Below, one piece after another: positions 7,927 through 16,951 of a stretch of DNA of 63,965 bases; positions within the stretch are counted from its first letter, which is position 1, and every line of letters starts with the position of its first letter. Both the position numbers and the translations under genes were made by a program. Location: assembly GCF_004352915.1 (NCBI RefSeq), contig NZ_SJSY01000058.1, forward strand, positions 1 to 63,965, in the 5' to 3' direction. The notes under the pieces were generated by a model. That model worked only from the letters and a program-made list of their open reading frames with translations. It ran no database searches and was not told the origin of the DNA. The DNA is from Flavobacterium zhairuonense (GTDB lineage Bacteria; Bacteroidota; Bacteroidia; Flavobacteriales; Flavobacteriaceae).

Positions 7927-8263
7927 TAAATCTGCGGTCATCCGCTGTACTTGAGATTGCTCAAGTTTTAGTTGAAAAAGCAAAGCTTGAGCATCAAAAA
8001 AAAACTTTTAAAAACAATTAAAAAATCTTGCTTTTTATTTCAAAAAGTCTATATTTTACAGCCCTTCGAGATGTAAAATAAGGTTTTAAAATGTTCATTT
8101 ACAATTAATTAATTATTGTCTGAAAAGTTTGCTGCTTTTGGTGTGTTGTTAAAAACTACGCCCGATTGTGAATAAGTTTGACTTTTATTTTTGGCAACAA
8201 TTAACAATCTTTGTAGTGTACTGAAAAAGCAAAATTTTGGTATAAAAATTAAACAAAATTGTC
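7927..8263 (+). other. Long spacer before nrdB with alternative hairpins
   Basis: No gene is seen. ACTTGA (7949-7954) can pair with TCAAGT (7961-7966), while the overlapping TGCTCAAG (7958-7965) can instead pair with CTTGAGCA (7986-7993), so the two hairpins exclude each other. A 9-bp inverted repeat follows (8052-8060 with 8072-8080, TATTTTACA). Near the end, AATCTTTG (8206-8213) is a one-mismatch -7 box that may drive nrdB, leaving a leader of about 45 bases. Confidence 0.45.
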
Positions 8264-9241
8264 ATGTCGCAAATAGAGCCAATCTTACAAGAAAATAAAA
8301 ATCGTTTCGTTATTTTTCCTATCAAACATCATGATATTTGGGAATGGTATAAAAAAATGGAAGCTAGTTTCTGGACTGCTGAAGAAATCGATTTGCACCA
8401 AGACTTGACAGACTGGAATAATAAACTTAATGATGACGAAAGATATTTCATTAAGCATATTTTAGCATTCTTTGCGGCTTCTGACGGAATCGTAAATGAA
8501 AATCTTGCTGAGAACTTTGTAAACGAAGTTCAATATGCTGAAGCTAAATTTTTCTATGGTTTCCAGATCATGATGGAAAACATTCACAGTGAGACATATT
8601 CTTTATTAATTGATACTTACGTTAAAGACGAAGCAGAAAAAACAGAATTGTTTAATGCTTTAGAAGTGTTCCCTGCAATTGCTAAAAAAGGAGAATGGGC
8701 TTTAAAATGGATTGAATCTGATTCGTTTGCAGAAAGACTTATTGCTTTTGCTGCGGTTGAAGGAATCTTTTTCTCAGGAGCTTTCTGTTCAATTTATTGG
8801 TTGAAAAAACGTGGTTTGATGCCAGGTTTGACTTTCTCTAATGAATTGATTTCTCGTGACGAAGGTGTACATTGTGATTTTGCAGTTCATTTGCATAATC
8901 ACCACTTGGTTAACAAAGTTCCAAAAGAAAGAATTAAAGAAATCATTGTTGATGCCTTAGATATCGAAAGACAATTTGTTACAGAATCTCTTCCGGTTAG
9001 TTTAATTGGTATGAACGCTACTTTAATGACGCAATATTTAGAATTTGTTGCTGATAGATTATTAGTAGAATTAGGTTGCGAGCGTGTGTATGGATCAGCG
9101 AATCCGTTTGATTTCATGGACATGATTTCTCTTCAAGGAAAAACCAATTTCTTTGAAAAACGTGTTGCAGAGTATCAAAAATCTGGTGTGATGAATACTG
9201 ATAGTGATGCTCAGAAAATTTCATTTGATGCAGATTTTTAG
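8264..9241 (+). CDS. nrdB: Ribonucleoside-diphosphate reductase small subunit
   Basis: A 325-residue class Ia R2 subunit that holds the diiron centre and the tyrosyl radical for deoxyribonucleotide synthesis. The helix [13 protein letters not shown] gives iron ligands E105 and H108 and radical Tyr112. Later ligand helices are recognisable at EGIFFSGAF and [13 protein letters not shown]. The sequence resembles the eukaryote-like R2 group. It precedes nrdA on the same strand with a 263-base gap, the reverse of the common nrdA-nrdB order. Confidence 0.95.
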   Translation: MSQIEPILQENKNRFVIFPIKHHDIWEWYKKMEASFWTAEEIDLHQDLTDWNNKLNDDERYFIKHILAFFAASDGIVNENLAENFVNEVQYAEAKFFYGFQIMMENIHSETYSLLIDTYVKDEAEKTELFNALEVFPAIAKKGEWALKWIESDSFAERLIAFAAVEGIFFSGAFCSIYWLKKRGLMPGLTFSNELISRDEGVHCDFAVHLHNHHLVNKVPKERIKEIIVDALDIERQFVTESLPVSLIGMNATLMTQYLEFVADRLLVELGCERVYGSANPFDFMDMISLQGKTNFFEKRVAEYQKSGVMNTDSDAQKISFDADF

Positions 9242-9396
9242 ACAACAAGAATACTTTTAGCATTTACTTCTTCAAGAAACGCTGAAAAAAGATTAACAGA
9301 ATATTTTAAGGTTGAATCTCTTTCCCAAATCGAAGATTCAATAGCAATTTTTGACGTATTTAAGTTCGATTTCCGAATTTGAAACGGGTAACTATT

Positions 9397-9414
9397 GAGA
9401 ATTTGACAATTCTC
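9397..9414 (+). other. Hairpin in the nrdB-nrdA spacer
   Basis: GAGAATT and AATTCTC form a 7-bp stem around TGAC in the 263-base gap between nrdB and nrdA. No T-run follows, so a terminator is unlikely; it may be a processing or regulatory structure. Nothing else is recognisable in the gap. Confidence 0.35.
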
Positions 9415-9504
9415 TAAAATTAATTTTAAAACACGCAATGTTTAAGTGCTGGAGTTCGTTCTCTATGTACTTTCATTTTTTCAATAACTATAAATAGTAA
9501 GCTT

Positions 9505-11898
9505 ATGTATGTAGTAAAAAGAGATGGCCACAGAGAGCCAGTAATGTTTGATAAGATTACAGAAAGAATCAAAAAATTGTGTTACGGCTTGAATGAGCTT
9601 GTAGATCCAGTAAAGGTAGCCATGAGAGTTATCGAAGGATTGTATGATGGGGTTTCTACTTCTGAACTAGATAATCTTGCGGCAGAAACGGCGGCTTCTA
9701 TGACTATTGCGCATCCAGACTATGCTCAATTGGCAGCGCGTGTGGCAATTTCGAATCTACATTCAAATACTAAAAAATCTTTCTCTGAAACGATGAAAGA
9801 TATGTACAATTACGTAAATCCAAGAAACGGACAAGATGCGCCGTTAATTGCAGATGACGTGTACAAAGTAATTCAGGAAAATGCTGCTTTTTTAGATTCT
9901 CATATTATTTATACAAGAGATTTTAATTACGATTACTTTGGTTTCAAAACTTTAGAACGTTCTTATCTTCTTAAAATAAACGGAAAAATCGTGGAGCGTC
10001 CGCAGCACATGTTAATGCGTGTTTCTGTGGGTATTCACTTAGACGATTTAAAATCGGTTATTGAAACTTACGATTTAATGTCTAAAAAGTTCTTTACGCA
10101 TGCAACGCCAACGTTGTTCAATGCAGGAACTCCAAAACCGCAAATGTCTTCTTGTTTCCTTTTGGCTATGCAGGATGATAGTATTGATGGTATTTACGAT
10201 ACATTAAAACAAACAGCGAAAATCTCGCAATCTGCGGGAGGAATCGGACTTTCTATTCATAATGTTCGTGCAACAGGATCTTACATTCGCGGTACAAACG
10301 GAACTTCAAACGGAATTGTTCCGATGTTGAGAGTTTTCAACGATACAGCTCGTTATGTAGATCAAGGTGGAGGAAAACGTAAAGGTAGTTTTGCGATTTA
10401 TATTGAAACTTGGCATGCTGATATCTTTGAATTCTTGGATTTAAAGAAAAATACAGGAAAAGAAGAAATGCGTGCGAGAGATTTATTTTTCGCAATGTGG
10501 ACTTCAGATTTGTTCATGAAACGTGTTCAGGAAGATTCAACTTGGACTTTAATGTGTCCTAACGAATGTCCAGGTTTATATGATGTTTACGGAGATGAAT
10601 TCGAAGCGTTATATACAGATTATGAATTTAGAGGAAAAGGAAGAAAAACAATCCGTGCTCGTGAATTATGGGAGAAGATCCTGGAATCTCAAATCGAAAC
10701 CGGAACACCATATATGTTGTACAAAGATGCAGCAAACCGTAAATCGAACCACAAGAATTTAGGAACTATCCGTTCTTCTAACTTGTGTACAGAGATTATG
10801 GAGTTTACTTCTAAAGATGAAATCGCAGTTTGTAACTTGGCTTCTATTTCGTTGCCAATGTTCATCGAAAACGGAAAATTTGATCACGAAGCGCTTTACA
10901 ACGTTACAAAACGTGTAACTCGTAACTTGAACAAAGTAATCGACAGAAACTATTACCCAGTAAAAGAAGCCGAAAACTCTAACATGCGCCACCGTCCAGT
11001 TGGTTTAGGTGTGCAAGGTTTGGCAGATGCTTTCATTATGTTGCGTATGCCGTTTACAAGCGACGAAGCAAAAGCTTTGAACCAAGAAATTTTCGAAACA
11101 TTATACTTCGCTGCTGTAACCGCTTCTATGGAAATGGCAAAAGAAGAAGGGCCATATTCAACTTTCGAAGGTTCTCCAATGTCACAAGGAGAATTCCAGC
11201 ACAATATGTGGGGAATGAAAGATGAAGAATTATCAGGCCGTTGGGACTGGGCTTCATTAAGAAAAGAAGTTATGGAACATGGAGTTCGTAACTCTTTATT
11301 AGTTGCGCCAATGCCAACTGCGTCGACTTCTCAAATCTTAGGAAACAATGAAGCTTTCGAACCATATACTTCAAATATTTACACGCGTCGTGTATTGTCT
11401 GGAGAGTTTATCGTAGTAAACAAACATTTACTTGAAGACTTAGTAAAACTAGGTTTATGGAACGAGTCATTGAAACAAGAAATTATGCGTCATAACGGAT
11501 CTGTTCAAAATATTGATATTATTCCGCAAGACTTGAAAGATCTTTACAAAACAGTTTGGGAAATGTCGATGAAAGATATTATCGATATGTCTCGTCAAAG
11601 AGGATATTTTATTGACCAGTCTCAGTCGTTAAACTTGTTCATGCAGGATGCAAACTATTCTAAATTGACTTCAATGCACTTCTACGCTTGGCAATCTGGT
11701 TTAAAAACAGGAATGTACTACCTAAGAACAAAAGCGGCTGTAGATGCGATTAAATTCACATTAAACAACGATAAAAAAGAAGAGACAGCACCATCTTTAG
11801 TTCAGGAAACTGAAGCAATCAGCGTTGAGGATTACAAAGCGATGCTTTTAAAAGCACAAGCGGCAGATCCTGAAGATTGTGAAATGTGTGGGTCTTAA
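9505..11898 (+). CDS. nrdA: Ribonucleoside-diphosphate reductase large subunit
   Basis: A 797-residue class Ia R1 subunit. The N terminus ([19 protein letters not shown]) begins an ATP-cone allosteric domain. The catalytic core includes [18 protein letters not shown] (first redox Cys) and NLCTEI (second redox Cys), and the C-terminal tail ends in CEMCGS, the CxxC pair that shuttles reducing equivalents. It partners the nrdB product to reduce NDPs in the cytoplasm. All key residues are present and the length is typical. A 7-base tandem tract starts 2 bases after the stop. Confidence 0.95.
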   Translation: MYVVKRDGHREPVMFDKITERIKKLCYGLNELVDPVKVAMRVIEGLYDGVSTSELDNLAAETAASMTIAHPDYAQLAARVAISNLHSNTKKSFSETMKDMYNYVNPRNGQDAPLIADDVYKVIQENAAFLDSHIIYTRDFNYDYFGFKTLERSYLLKINGKIVERPQHMLMRVSVGIHLDDLKSVIETYDLMSKKFFTHATPTLFNAGTPKPQMSSCFLLAMQDDSIDGIYDTLKQTAKISQSAGGIGLSIHNVRATGSYIRGTNGTSNGIVPMLRVFNDTARYVDQGGGKRKGSFAIYIETWHADIFEFLDLKKNTGKEEMRARDLFFAMWTSDLFMKRVQEDSTWTLMCPNECPGLYDVYGDEFEALYTDYEFRGKGRKTIRARELWEKILESQIETGTPYMLYKDAANRKSNHKNLGTIRSSNLCTEIMEFTSKDEIAVCNLASISLPMFIENGKFDHEALYNVTKRVTRNLNKVIDRNYYPVKEAENSNMRHRPVGLGVQGLADAFIMLRMPFTSDEAKALNQEIFETLYFAAVTASMEMAKEEGPYSTFEGSPMSQGEFQHNMWGMKDEELSGRWDWASLRKEVMEHGVRNSLLVAPMPTASTSQILGNNEAFEPYTSNIYTRRVLSGEFIVVNKHLLEDLVKLGLWNESLKQEIMRHNGSVQNIDIIPQDLKDLYKTVWEMSMKDIIDMSRQRGYFIDQSQSLNLFMQDANYSKLTSMHFYAWQSGLKTGMYYLRTKAAVDAIKFTLNNDKKEETAPSLVQETEAISVEDYKAMLLKAQAADPEDCEMCGS

Positions 11899-11900
11899 TG

Positions 11901-11937
11901 ATTTTAGATTGTAGATCTGAGATTTTAGATTTTAAAT
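11901..11937 (+). repeat. Degenerate heptamer tract (ATTTTAG type)
   Basis: Five units in register: ATTTTAG, ATTGTAG, ATCTGAG, ATTTTAG, ATTTTAA. It starts directly after nrdA. The tract at 18091-18132 has the same unit. Confidence 0.6.
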
Positions 11938-12013
11938 TGATATATGAAAGCAGTTATTGTAATGATAGCTGCTTTTTTTGTTTATTTGTTAGTAATCTAA
12001 TTGTATCAGTTTT

Positions 12014-12391
12014 ATGTATAAGACTTTAATCTTAATTTTATTTTTGATTAATTCTGCCTCTGCTCAGAAGAGAGATATTGTTTATAGAATTGCTTATGAT
12101 TCTTATCCTGCAATTGGTTATTCGTATGATGTTAGTGTTTTGTATTTACGAGATGATAATACTTATAAATGTTTGTTTCAGAAGTATAATTCAAGAAGAA
12201 TGGCAAGAAAGAATATTTTAAGAAGCTCTACTGATGAATATGGTAAATGGAAGATGTATGGTGATACATTATTACTTTATGATAATGAGAGGCATCCAAT
12301 GAAATTCTTTAAAGTAGATGATAAAAGAATAGCTTTTATATTTGATAATGTTGACAGATCTAAATATTATTGGAAAAAGGTAAAATATTAA
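12014..12391 (+). CDS. Small exported protein of unknown function
   Basis: A 125-residue protein with a Sec signal peptide (cut near ASAQ, residue 18). The mature part has alternating charged and aromatic residues (YGKWKMYGDTLLLYDNE, SKYYWKKVKY), as in small beta-sheet proteins of the META/lipocalin size class, but no family is recognised. The next gene starts 8 bases after its stop, so the two may be co-transcribed. Confidence 0.6.
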   Translation: MYKTLILILFLINSASAQKRDIVYRIAYDSYPAIGYSYDVSVLYLRDDNTYKCLFQKYNSRRMARKNILRSSTDEYGKWKMYGDTLLLYDNERHPMKFFKVDDKRIAFIFDNVDRSKYYWKKVKY

Positions 12392-12398
12392 TGTTCGA

Positions 12399-12653
12399 AT
12401 GGATTTAAAAGTTATTCAGTGTAAAAATGAATATTATGAGTTAGCTCAAGAATATTTAAAAAAAATGGATATTCTTGACTTTAATACTAACGAAATCATT
12501 TCAAAATCAATCTCAATTTTAGTAGATCATGATTTTATTCCAACTCCATGCATTGAAATCAAACTAGAGCTTCTCGAAAATCAAAAAAAGACCGCGAATT
12601 ATTTTCTATATCTAAATGAAAATAAAGAATTCATAGACGAATTTTTATATTAA
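12399..12653 (+). CDS. Hypothetical 84-residue protein
   Basis: A small acidic cytoplasmic protein (DLKVIQCKNEYYELAQEYLKKM at its start is helical, the C-terminal half alternates as strands). No family is recognised. It has the base use of its neighbours and a short gap from the upstream gene, which is the main support for its being real. Confidence 0.5.
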   Translation: MDLKVIQCKNEYYELAQEYLKKMDILDFNTNEIISKSISILVDHDFIPTPCIEIKLELLENQKKTANYFLYLNENKEFIDEFLY

Positions 12654-12674
12654 AAAGGTTAACTTTTTTTTGTA

Positions 12675-12710
12675 AAACATAGCCCGTGGTTGAAACCACG
12701 AGCTATGTTT
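12675..12710. repeat. Inverted repeat, possible terminator
   Basis: Arms of about 16 bases (AACATAGCCCGTGGTT and its near complement) enclose a short loop, with one mismatch. No T-run follows on either strand, so it may be a dispersed palindrome or a weak bidirectional terminator rather than a standard one. Confidence 0.5.
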
Positions 12711-12870
12711 GATTATGATTATCAAATGTTGCGTAAACAATATCCCGAAAAATTCCCCGTTTTAATTATTACCAAAGACTTTTTCAAAACTTAGTACCTC
12801 AGAATCTTAGCATCTTTTAAAATTAAACCTTTAAAAGAAAGTCGAGTCATATAGTAATAATTTCTGAACA

Positions 12871-14268
12871 ATGAAAAAAAGCAGTCTTTGGTCCTTACGA
12901 TTAGGTTTTTCAGGAAAACAAACTTCGAAAATTGAAAAACTCGGCTTAGAAAAATTTCTAAAGCAATCTTATAATTCGAAATTTGACACAACACTTCCAG
13001 ACTTTCTGCATGATCAGCCTAAAACAACTTTAGAGTTGAAACAAGTTCGTGAAATAATCAAAACTTCAGATCCCGAAACCAAAAAGGAAATTCAGAAAAA
13101 AGAAAATCTAGCCACTGCCGAATTCAAAAAATGGTGGATTGCCAAAATGCGCACGGATGAATTTCCGCTTCGCGAAAACATGGTTTGTTTTTGGCACAAT
13201 CATTTTGTTTCCACTTCTCAAAAAGTAAAAATCAATTATTGGATTTATCAGCACAACATGATTTTGCGCGAAAATGCTTTTGGCAATTTTAAAGAATTAA
13301 CCAAGCAGATTCTAAAATCGAATGCAATGGTTCGATATCTCGATAATGGCGATAATAAAAAAGGAAAAGTAAACGAAAATTTAAGCCGTGAATTACTTGA
13401 ACTCTTCACAATCGGAATCGGAAATTATACCGAAAATGATATTAAAAACGGTGCAAAAGCTTTGGCTGGACTTAATATTGGTGATGAAGGTGCCGTTTAC
13501 AGAAAAAATATCGAAGATAACAGCGATAAAATCTATTTCGGAAAAACAGGAAACTGGAAAGCAGATGATTTGGTGGATATTATTTTCGAACAAAAAAACA
13601 TTCCGTATCTCATCACCCGAAAAATTCTGAAATGGTTTATTTATGATAACCCGCCAGAAGATTTAGTAGCGTATTACAGCGATTATTTCCGAAAAGAAAA
13701 GTTTGAAATACAGCCTTTGCTGACTAAGATTTTTACTGAAGAATTCAAAAAAGAAAATGCAGGAAATAAGATAAAAGATCCGTTGGTTTATATTTTACAG
13801 CTTTGTGACGAATTGAAGATAGAAAATGTGAATGATGCTGCAATTATGGCATTTTTAAAACAGCAGGGAATGGATTTATACAATCAGACCAATGTAAAAG
13901 GATGGGATGGCGGAAATTCCTGGCTTACTTCACAAATTTATCTGCAAAGAAACAATACAGCCGATTTATTATGCAGTGGCAAAAGCCTAAATAGAAGAGT
14001 TTTGAAAATGATGATGAACGGAGTTGAAAAAGAAAAATCGGAATATGAAAAAGTTACGGTAAAAGTCAGTTTTGATTCAGATGGAAATAACAAAACTATT
14101 ATTTCCGAATTATCAGACCGATTATTGTTTAATGTCAGCTATTCGGCTCAAAAAGACATGGAGAATCTTTTGAAATACGATTTTGATCCCAAAGATCCGC
14201 ACGCTGATTTTGCTGTGGTCAGACTTTTCAACTACATCACCAAACTTCCCGAATATCAATTAATCTAA
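12871..14268 (+). CDS. DUF1800 domain protein
   Basis: A 465-residue protein matching DUF1800: LRLGFSGKQTSKIEKLG at the start, FPLRENMVCFWHNHF near residue 105, the ENLSRELLELFTIG block near 170 and GWDGGNSWLT near 345. DUF1800 proteins are almost always encoded beside a DUF1501 protein and are thought to be exported or periplasmic, but the activity of neither is established. No Sec signal is obvious here. The DUF1501 gene follows by 12 bases, so the pair is an operon. Confidence 0.85.
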   Translation: MKKSSLWSLRLGFSGKQTSKIEKLGLEKFLKQSYNSKFDTTLPDFLHDQPKTTLELKQVREIIKTSDPETKKEIQKKENLATAEFKKWWIAKMRTDEFPLRENMVCFWHNHFVSTSQKVKINYWIYQHNMILRENAFGNFKELTKQILKSNAMVRYLDNGDNKKGKVNENLSRELLELFTIGIGNYTENDIKNGAKALAGLNIGDEGAVYRKNIEDNSDKIYFGKTGNWKADDLVDIIFEQKNIPYLITRKILKWFIYDNPPEDLVAYYSDYFRKEKFEIQPLLTKIFTEEFKKENAGNKIKDPLVYILQLCDELKIENVNDAAIMAFLKQQGMDLYNQTNVKGWDGGNSWLTSQIYLQRNNTADLLCSGKSLNRRVLKMMMNGVEKEKSEYEKVTVKVSFDSDGNNKTIISELSDRLLFNVSYSAQKDMENLLKYDFDPKDPHADFAVVRLFNYITKLPEYQLI

Positions 14269-14280
14269 AAAGCAGTAATC

Positions 14281-15447
14281 ATGAACAGAAGAAATTTTCT
14301 AACATTGACAGGAACTTTCACAGGTGGATTGCTTGTGCTTCCTGATTTTTTACACGCTTTTGGTTCTCAGAACAATTTGGTTGTGGGAGAACAATGTGTT
14401 GTTTTTGTACAGCTGAATGGAGGAAATGACGGTTTAAATACTTTTATTCCGTACGACGACCCTTTGTATTATGATTTGCGAACAAAGATTGCTTTAAATA
14501 AAGATATTGTTGTTGGAAAAAATAGAGGAATGGCATTTCATCCTTCATTGAAAGATTTTGCCCAAATGCAACAAAATGGAGATTTGACTGTAATTCAGAA
14601 TGTAGGTTATCCAGAACCAATTCGGTCGCATTTTAGAAGTCAGGAAATTTGGCAAACGGCAACTGATTCTAATAAGTATATAAATGAAGGCTGGCTCGGA
14701 AGATATTTAGATCTTCAGTGCAACGGTCATCAGGCAACGGCGGGTATAAATTTAGATTCCATTGATAATCTCGCTTTAAAAGGAGTCGAACCCAATTTTA
14801 TAACGGTAAAAGATCCAAACCGATTTAAAGTAAAATCAAAAGAAGAAGATACAACGTTATCTAATAATCCGCATTTGGATTTTGTTCGAAAAATAGCCAA
14901 TTCGGTTACAGAAGGTTCAGATGAAATTCAGAAAGCTTTGGCAAAATCAAAAACAGAAATCAGTTATCCCAAAACCGAATTATCTAAAAACTTAGAATGG
15001 ATTGCGAGACTGATAAAAGGAAACTTAAATTCAAAAGTATATTATACGTCTCTTAACGGATTTGATACGCATGATAATCAGCTTGCGATTCATGAAAGAA
15101 AATTGACCGATTTAAACGATTCGCTGTTCAGTTTTTATTCCGATTTAAAACAATCACAATTATTGCAAAACGTCACAGTGGTAGTTTTCTCAGAATTCGG
15201 AAGACGTGTAAAAGACAACGGAAACGGAACCGATCACGGAACAGCTGCGCCAATGTTCATTATTGGAGGAAATAATAAAGGCACTATTTTAGGAAACAAT
15301 CCAAATTTAGCAGATCTAGATAATGGCGATTTAAAATATGAAATCGATTTCAGGAGTGTTTATGCTTCTTTATTAAAAGAAAAAATGAATTTCGATTATA
15401 CTAAAATTGGGATTATGAATAAACCAGTTTCGGGATTGTTTACATAA
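14281..15447 (+). CDS. DUF1501 domain protein with Tat-like signal
   Basis: A 388-residue protein. The N terminus MNRRNFLTLTGTFTGG has the twin-arginine pattern RRNFL followed by a hydrophobic stretch, suggesting export in folded form. The body fits DUF1501, which belongs to the alkaline-phosphatase/sulfatase-like fold: QLNGGNDGLNTFIPYDD near 38, GFDTHDNQ near 260 and FSEFGRRVKDNGNGTDHG near 305, all rich in Asp/His that could bind metal. The partner DUF1800 gene is directly upstream. The substrate is unknown. Confidence 0.85.
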   Translation: MNRRNFLTLTGTFTGGLLVLPDFLHAFGSQNNLVVGEQCVVFVQLNGGNDGLNTFIPYDDPLYYDLRTKIALNKDIVVGKNRGMAFHPSLKDFAQMQQNGDLTVIQNVGYPEPIRSHFRSQEIWQTATDSNKYINEGWLGRYLDLQCNGHQATAGINLDSIDNLALKGVEPNFITVKDPNRFKVKSKEEDTTLSNNPHLDFVRKIANSVTEGSDEIQKALAKSKTEISYPKTELSKNLEWIARLIKGNLNSKVYYTSLNGFDTHDNQLAIHERKLTDLNDSLFSFYSDLKQSQLLQNVTVVVFSEFGRRVKDNGNGTDHGTAAPMFIIGGNNKGTILGNNPNLADLDNGDLKYEIDFRSVYASLLKEKMNFDYTKIGIMNKPVSGLFT

Positions 15448-15470
15448 GTTTTGAGTGTATCCCCAATCCT

Positions 15471-15571
15471 GTCATTCCGAGGAACGAGGAATCTCCACGG
15501 AGTAATTCCGTAAAGTATATCTCCAATCTTTGTAGAGCTACTTTCGGAGATTCCTCGTTCCTCGGAATGAC
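15471..15571. repeat. 101-bp palindromic element, perfect 26-bp arms
   Basis: Arms 15471-15496 and 15546-15571 are exact reverse complements, beginning GTCATTCCGAGGAACGAGGA. The centre has a small hairpin ACGGA-GTAAT-TCCGT and the palindrome GTAGAGCTAC. It shares its end (GTCATTC/TCCTGA) and the core CCAATCTTTGTAGA with the element at 40605-40704 and with the two half-copies around the GIY-YIG gene. It lies 24 bases after the DUF1501 stop and contains no gene. Confidence 0.85.
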
Positions 15572-15659
15572 AAGAGGTAAGAAAAACATGGCTTTAATTC
15601 GAGAAATTGAATCAAATAACCACAACGATTTGCGCTAATTCGTGAATTCGTGGCGAAAA

Positions 15660-15707
15660 AATCTTAGAATCTTAGAATCTCAGCACCTTAGAACCTCAGA
15701 ATCTCAT
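15660..15707 (+). repeat. Degenerate octamer tract (AATCTTAG type)
   Basis: Six units in register: AATCTTAG twice, then AATCTCAG, CACCTTAG, AACCTCAG, AATCTCAT. It is purely intergenic. Confidence 0.6.
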
Positions 15708-15808
15708 TTTAATATTCTCATTTTAAGCCGATTTTTTTATATTATCATACAAAACCTGCTAAATTTGTTAAGAAATCCTTTTTTGTTTCATAAAATGCAA
15801 TCTTTTTT

Positions 15809-15838
15809 TTGGCGCACTAAAAATAATTTATACATTCG
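15809..15838 (+). promoter_or_regulatory. Promoter of the aromatic amino acid operon
   Basis: TTG (15809-15811) and TACATTCG (15831-15838; one mismatch to TAnnTTTG) are separated by 19 bases, the expected spacing. Transcription would begin near 15844, about 24 bases before the leader peptide start. Confidence 0.6.
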
Positions 15839-15867
15839 CAAAGATTTTAAAACAAAACACAAACAAA

Positions 15868-15948
15868 ATGGCAAGTAACCGTTTTTATTTTAGCAACAAT
15901 TTTTATTTCTTCTTTAGTAGAAGTCAGGATTGTGCTATGGTTATTTGA
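15868..15948 (+). CDS. Phe/Tyr-rich attenuation leader peptide
   Basis: A 26-codon reading frame with six Phe (residues 6, 8, 12, 14, 15, 16) and two Tyr (7, 13), including the runs FYF and FYFFF. It lies between the promoter and the prephenate dehydratase gene, and its 3' part (15924-15933) can pair with the first arm of the terminator at 15981-16002. This is the layout of a transcription-attenuation leader: ribosome stalling at Phe or Tyr codons would leave 15924-15933 free to form an antiterminator. It is too short for ordinary gene calls. Sequence support is strong; function is inferred. Confidence 0.85.
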   Translation: MASNRFYFSNNFYFFFSRSQDCAMVI

Positions 15949-15988
15949 GATAAAATTTAAGACAAATAAAACTAATATACAATCCTGA
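15924..15988 (+). promoter_or_regulatory. Antiterminator pairing of the phe/tyr leader
   Basis: TCAGGATTGT (15924-15933, inside the leader peptide frame) is the exact complement of ACAATCCTGA (15979-15988), which overlaps the left arm of the terminator. Pairing of these excludes terminator formation. Confidence 0.8.
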
Positions 15989-16009
15989 TGCAAATCAGGA
16001 TTTTTTTTT
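15981..16009 (+). terminator. Attenuator terminator upstream of pheA
   Basis: AATCCTGAT (15981-15989) and ATCAGGATT (15994-16002) form a perfect 9-bp stem closed by a GCAA tetraloop and followed by a run of T residues to 16009. It ends only 6 bases before the pheA start, so its formation would silence the whole operon. Confidence 0.9.
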
Positions 16010-16015
16010 GACTAT

Positions 16016-16855
16016 ATGACAACGAAAATTGCAATACAAGGTATTAAAGGATCATTTCATCATCAGGTTGTAAAAGAGTATTTCTCTGAAAATGTGGATA
16101 TTGATGAATGTTTGTCTTTTGAAGAATTGATCGACAGCCTTATTGCCGGAAAATCTGATCAGGCCGTAATGGCGATCGAAAATTCAATTGCAGGGCCAAT
16201 TATTCCAAATTATGCATTGATTGACAAAAACAATCTGCACATAATTGGGGAGCATTATTTAAACATTCAACAGAATTTAATGGCTTTAAAAGGTCAGAAA
16301 ATTGAAGACATAAAAGAAGTTCATTCGCACCCAATGGCACTTTTGCAGTGTATGGATTTCTTGAAACAATATCCAAATATCAAATTGGTTGAGGATAAAG
16401 ATACGGCTGAAACAGCAAGAAGAATTCAGGAAAAACAATTGACTGGAATTGCAGCAATTGCGAGTGAAACGGCAGCTGAAATGTACGATCTTGATATTAT
16501 TGCATCATCGATTCAAACGATCAAAAACAATATGACGCGTTTCGTAATCATCAAAAAGCAAAATTCATTTTTGCCAGAAAGCGAAATCAACAGAGCCTCT
16601 GTAAAATTTGAATTGGATCATAAAAGAGGAAGCTTAGCAGCGGTTTTAAATGTAATGAGTGACTGCAAACTGAATTTGACAAAAATCCAGTCGCTTCCAA
16701 AAATCGAAACGCCTTGGAAATACTCATTCTTCGTAGATGTAACATTTGAAAAATACGAAGATTACGCAAAAGCAAAATCGCTTTTAAATATAATGGCAGA
16801 ATATTTTAAGGTATTAGGAGAATATCGAAATACAAAACCTTTAAGTGAGTCTTAA
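16016..16855 (+). CDS. pheA: Prephenate dehydratase with ACT domain
   Basis: A 279-residue enzyme converting prephenate to phenylpyruvate. The catalytic domain has ENSIAGPIIPNYALI (about 58-72) and the TRFVII signature near 175. The C-terminal ACT domain (about 195-275) has NLTKIQSLPKIETPWKYSFF, where the usual Phe-binding ESRP motif reads QSLP. It is the first gene of the aromatic operon and lies directly behind the attenuator, so its expression should fall when Phe or Tyr is plentiful. No chorismate mutase domain is fused here; that activity is on the last gene of the operon. Confidence 0.93.
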   Translation: MTTKIAIQGIKGSFHHQVVKEYFSENVDIDECLSFEELIDSLIAGKSDQAVMAIENSIAGPIIPNYALIDKNNLHIIGEHYLNIQQNLMALKGQKIEDIKEVHSHPMALLQCMDFLKQYPNIKLVEDKDTAETARRIQEKQLTGIAAIASETAAEMYDLDIIASSIQTIKNNMTRFVIIKKQNSFLPESEINRASVKFELDHKRGSLAAVLNVMSDCKLNLTKIQSLPKIETPWKYSFFVDVTFEKYEDYAKAKSLLNIMAEYFKVLGEYRNTKPLSES

Positions 16856-16911
16856 AGTTGGAAAGTCGAAAGTCTTAAAGTCAAAAAAAATAAATTAAAG
16901 AGTTTAAAAGA

Positions 16912-16941
16912 GCCTAAAGCCTAAAGCTTACGGCCTAAAGC
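16912..16941 (+). repeat. Degenerate heptamer tract (GCCTAAA type)
   Basis: Four units: GCCTAAA, GCCTAAA, GCTTACG, GCCTAAA. It fills most of the spacer between pheA and the aminotransferase gene. Confidence 0.6.
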
Positions 16942-16951
16942 AATAAAAAAA

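Noticed and set aside
9238..9438. 66-codon minus-strand frame in the nrdB-nrdA gap
   Set aside because: No start signal, no recognisable protein features, and it is antisense to a likely operon spacer.
15440..15625. 61-codon open frame on the minus strand
   Set aside because: It lies within the palindromic element at 15471-15571, and its codons simply read the inverted arms.
15660..15707. CRISPR-like repeats
   Set aside because: Units are 7-8 bases, directly adjacent without spacers, and degenerate; no cas gene is present.
15642..15878. 78-codon frame overlapping the leader peptide start
   Set aside because: It begins in an octamer tract and crosses the promoter; the Phe/Tyr-rich frame at 15868 explains the region better.
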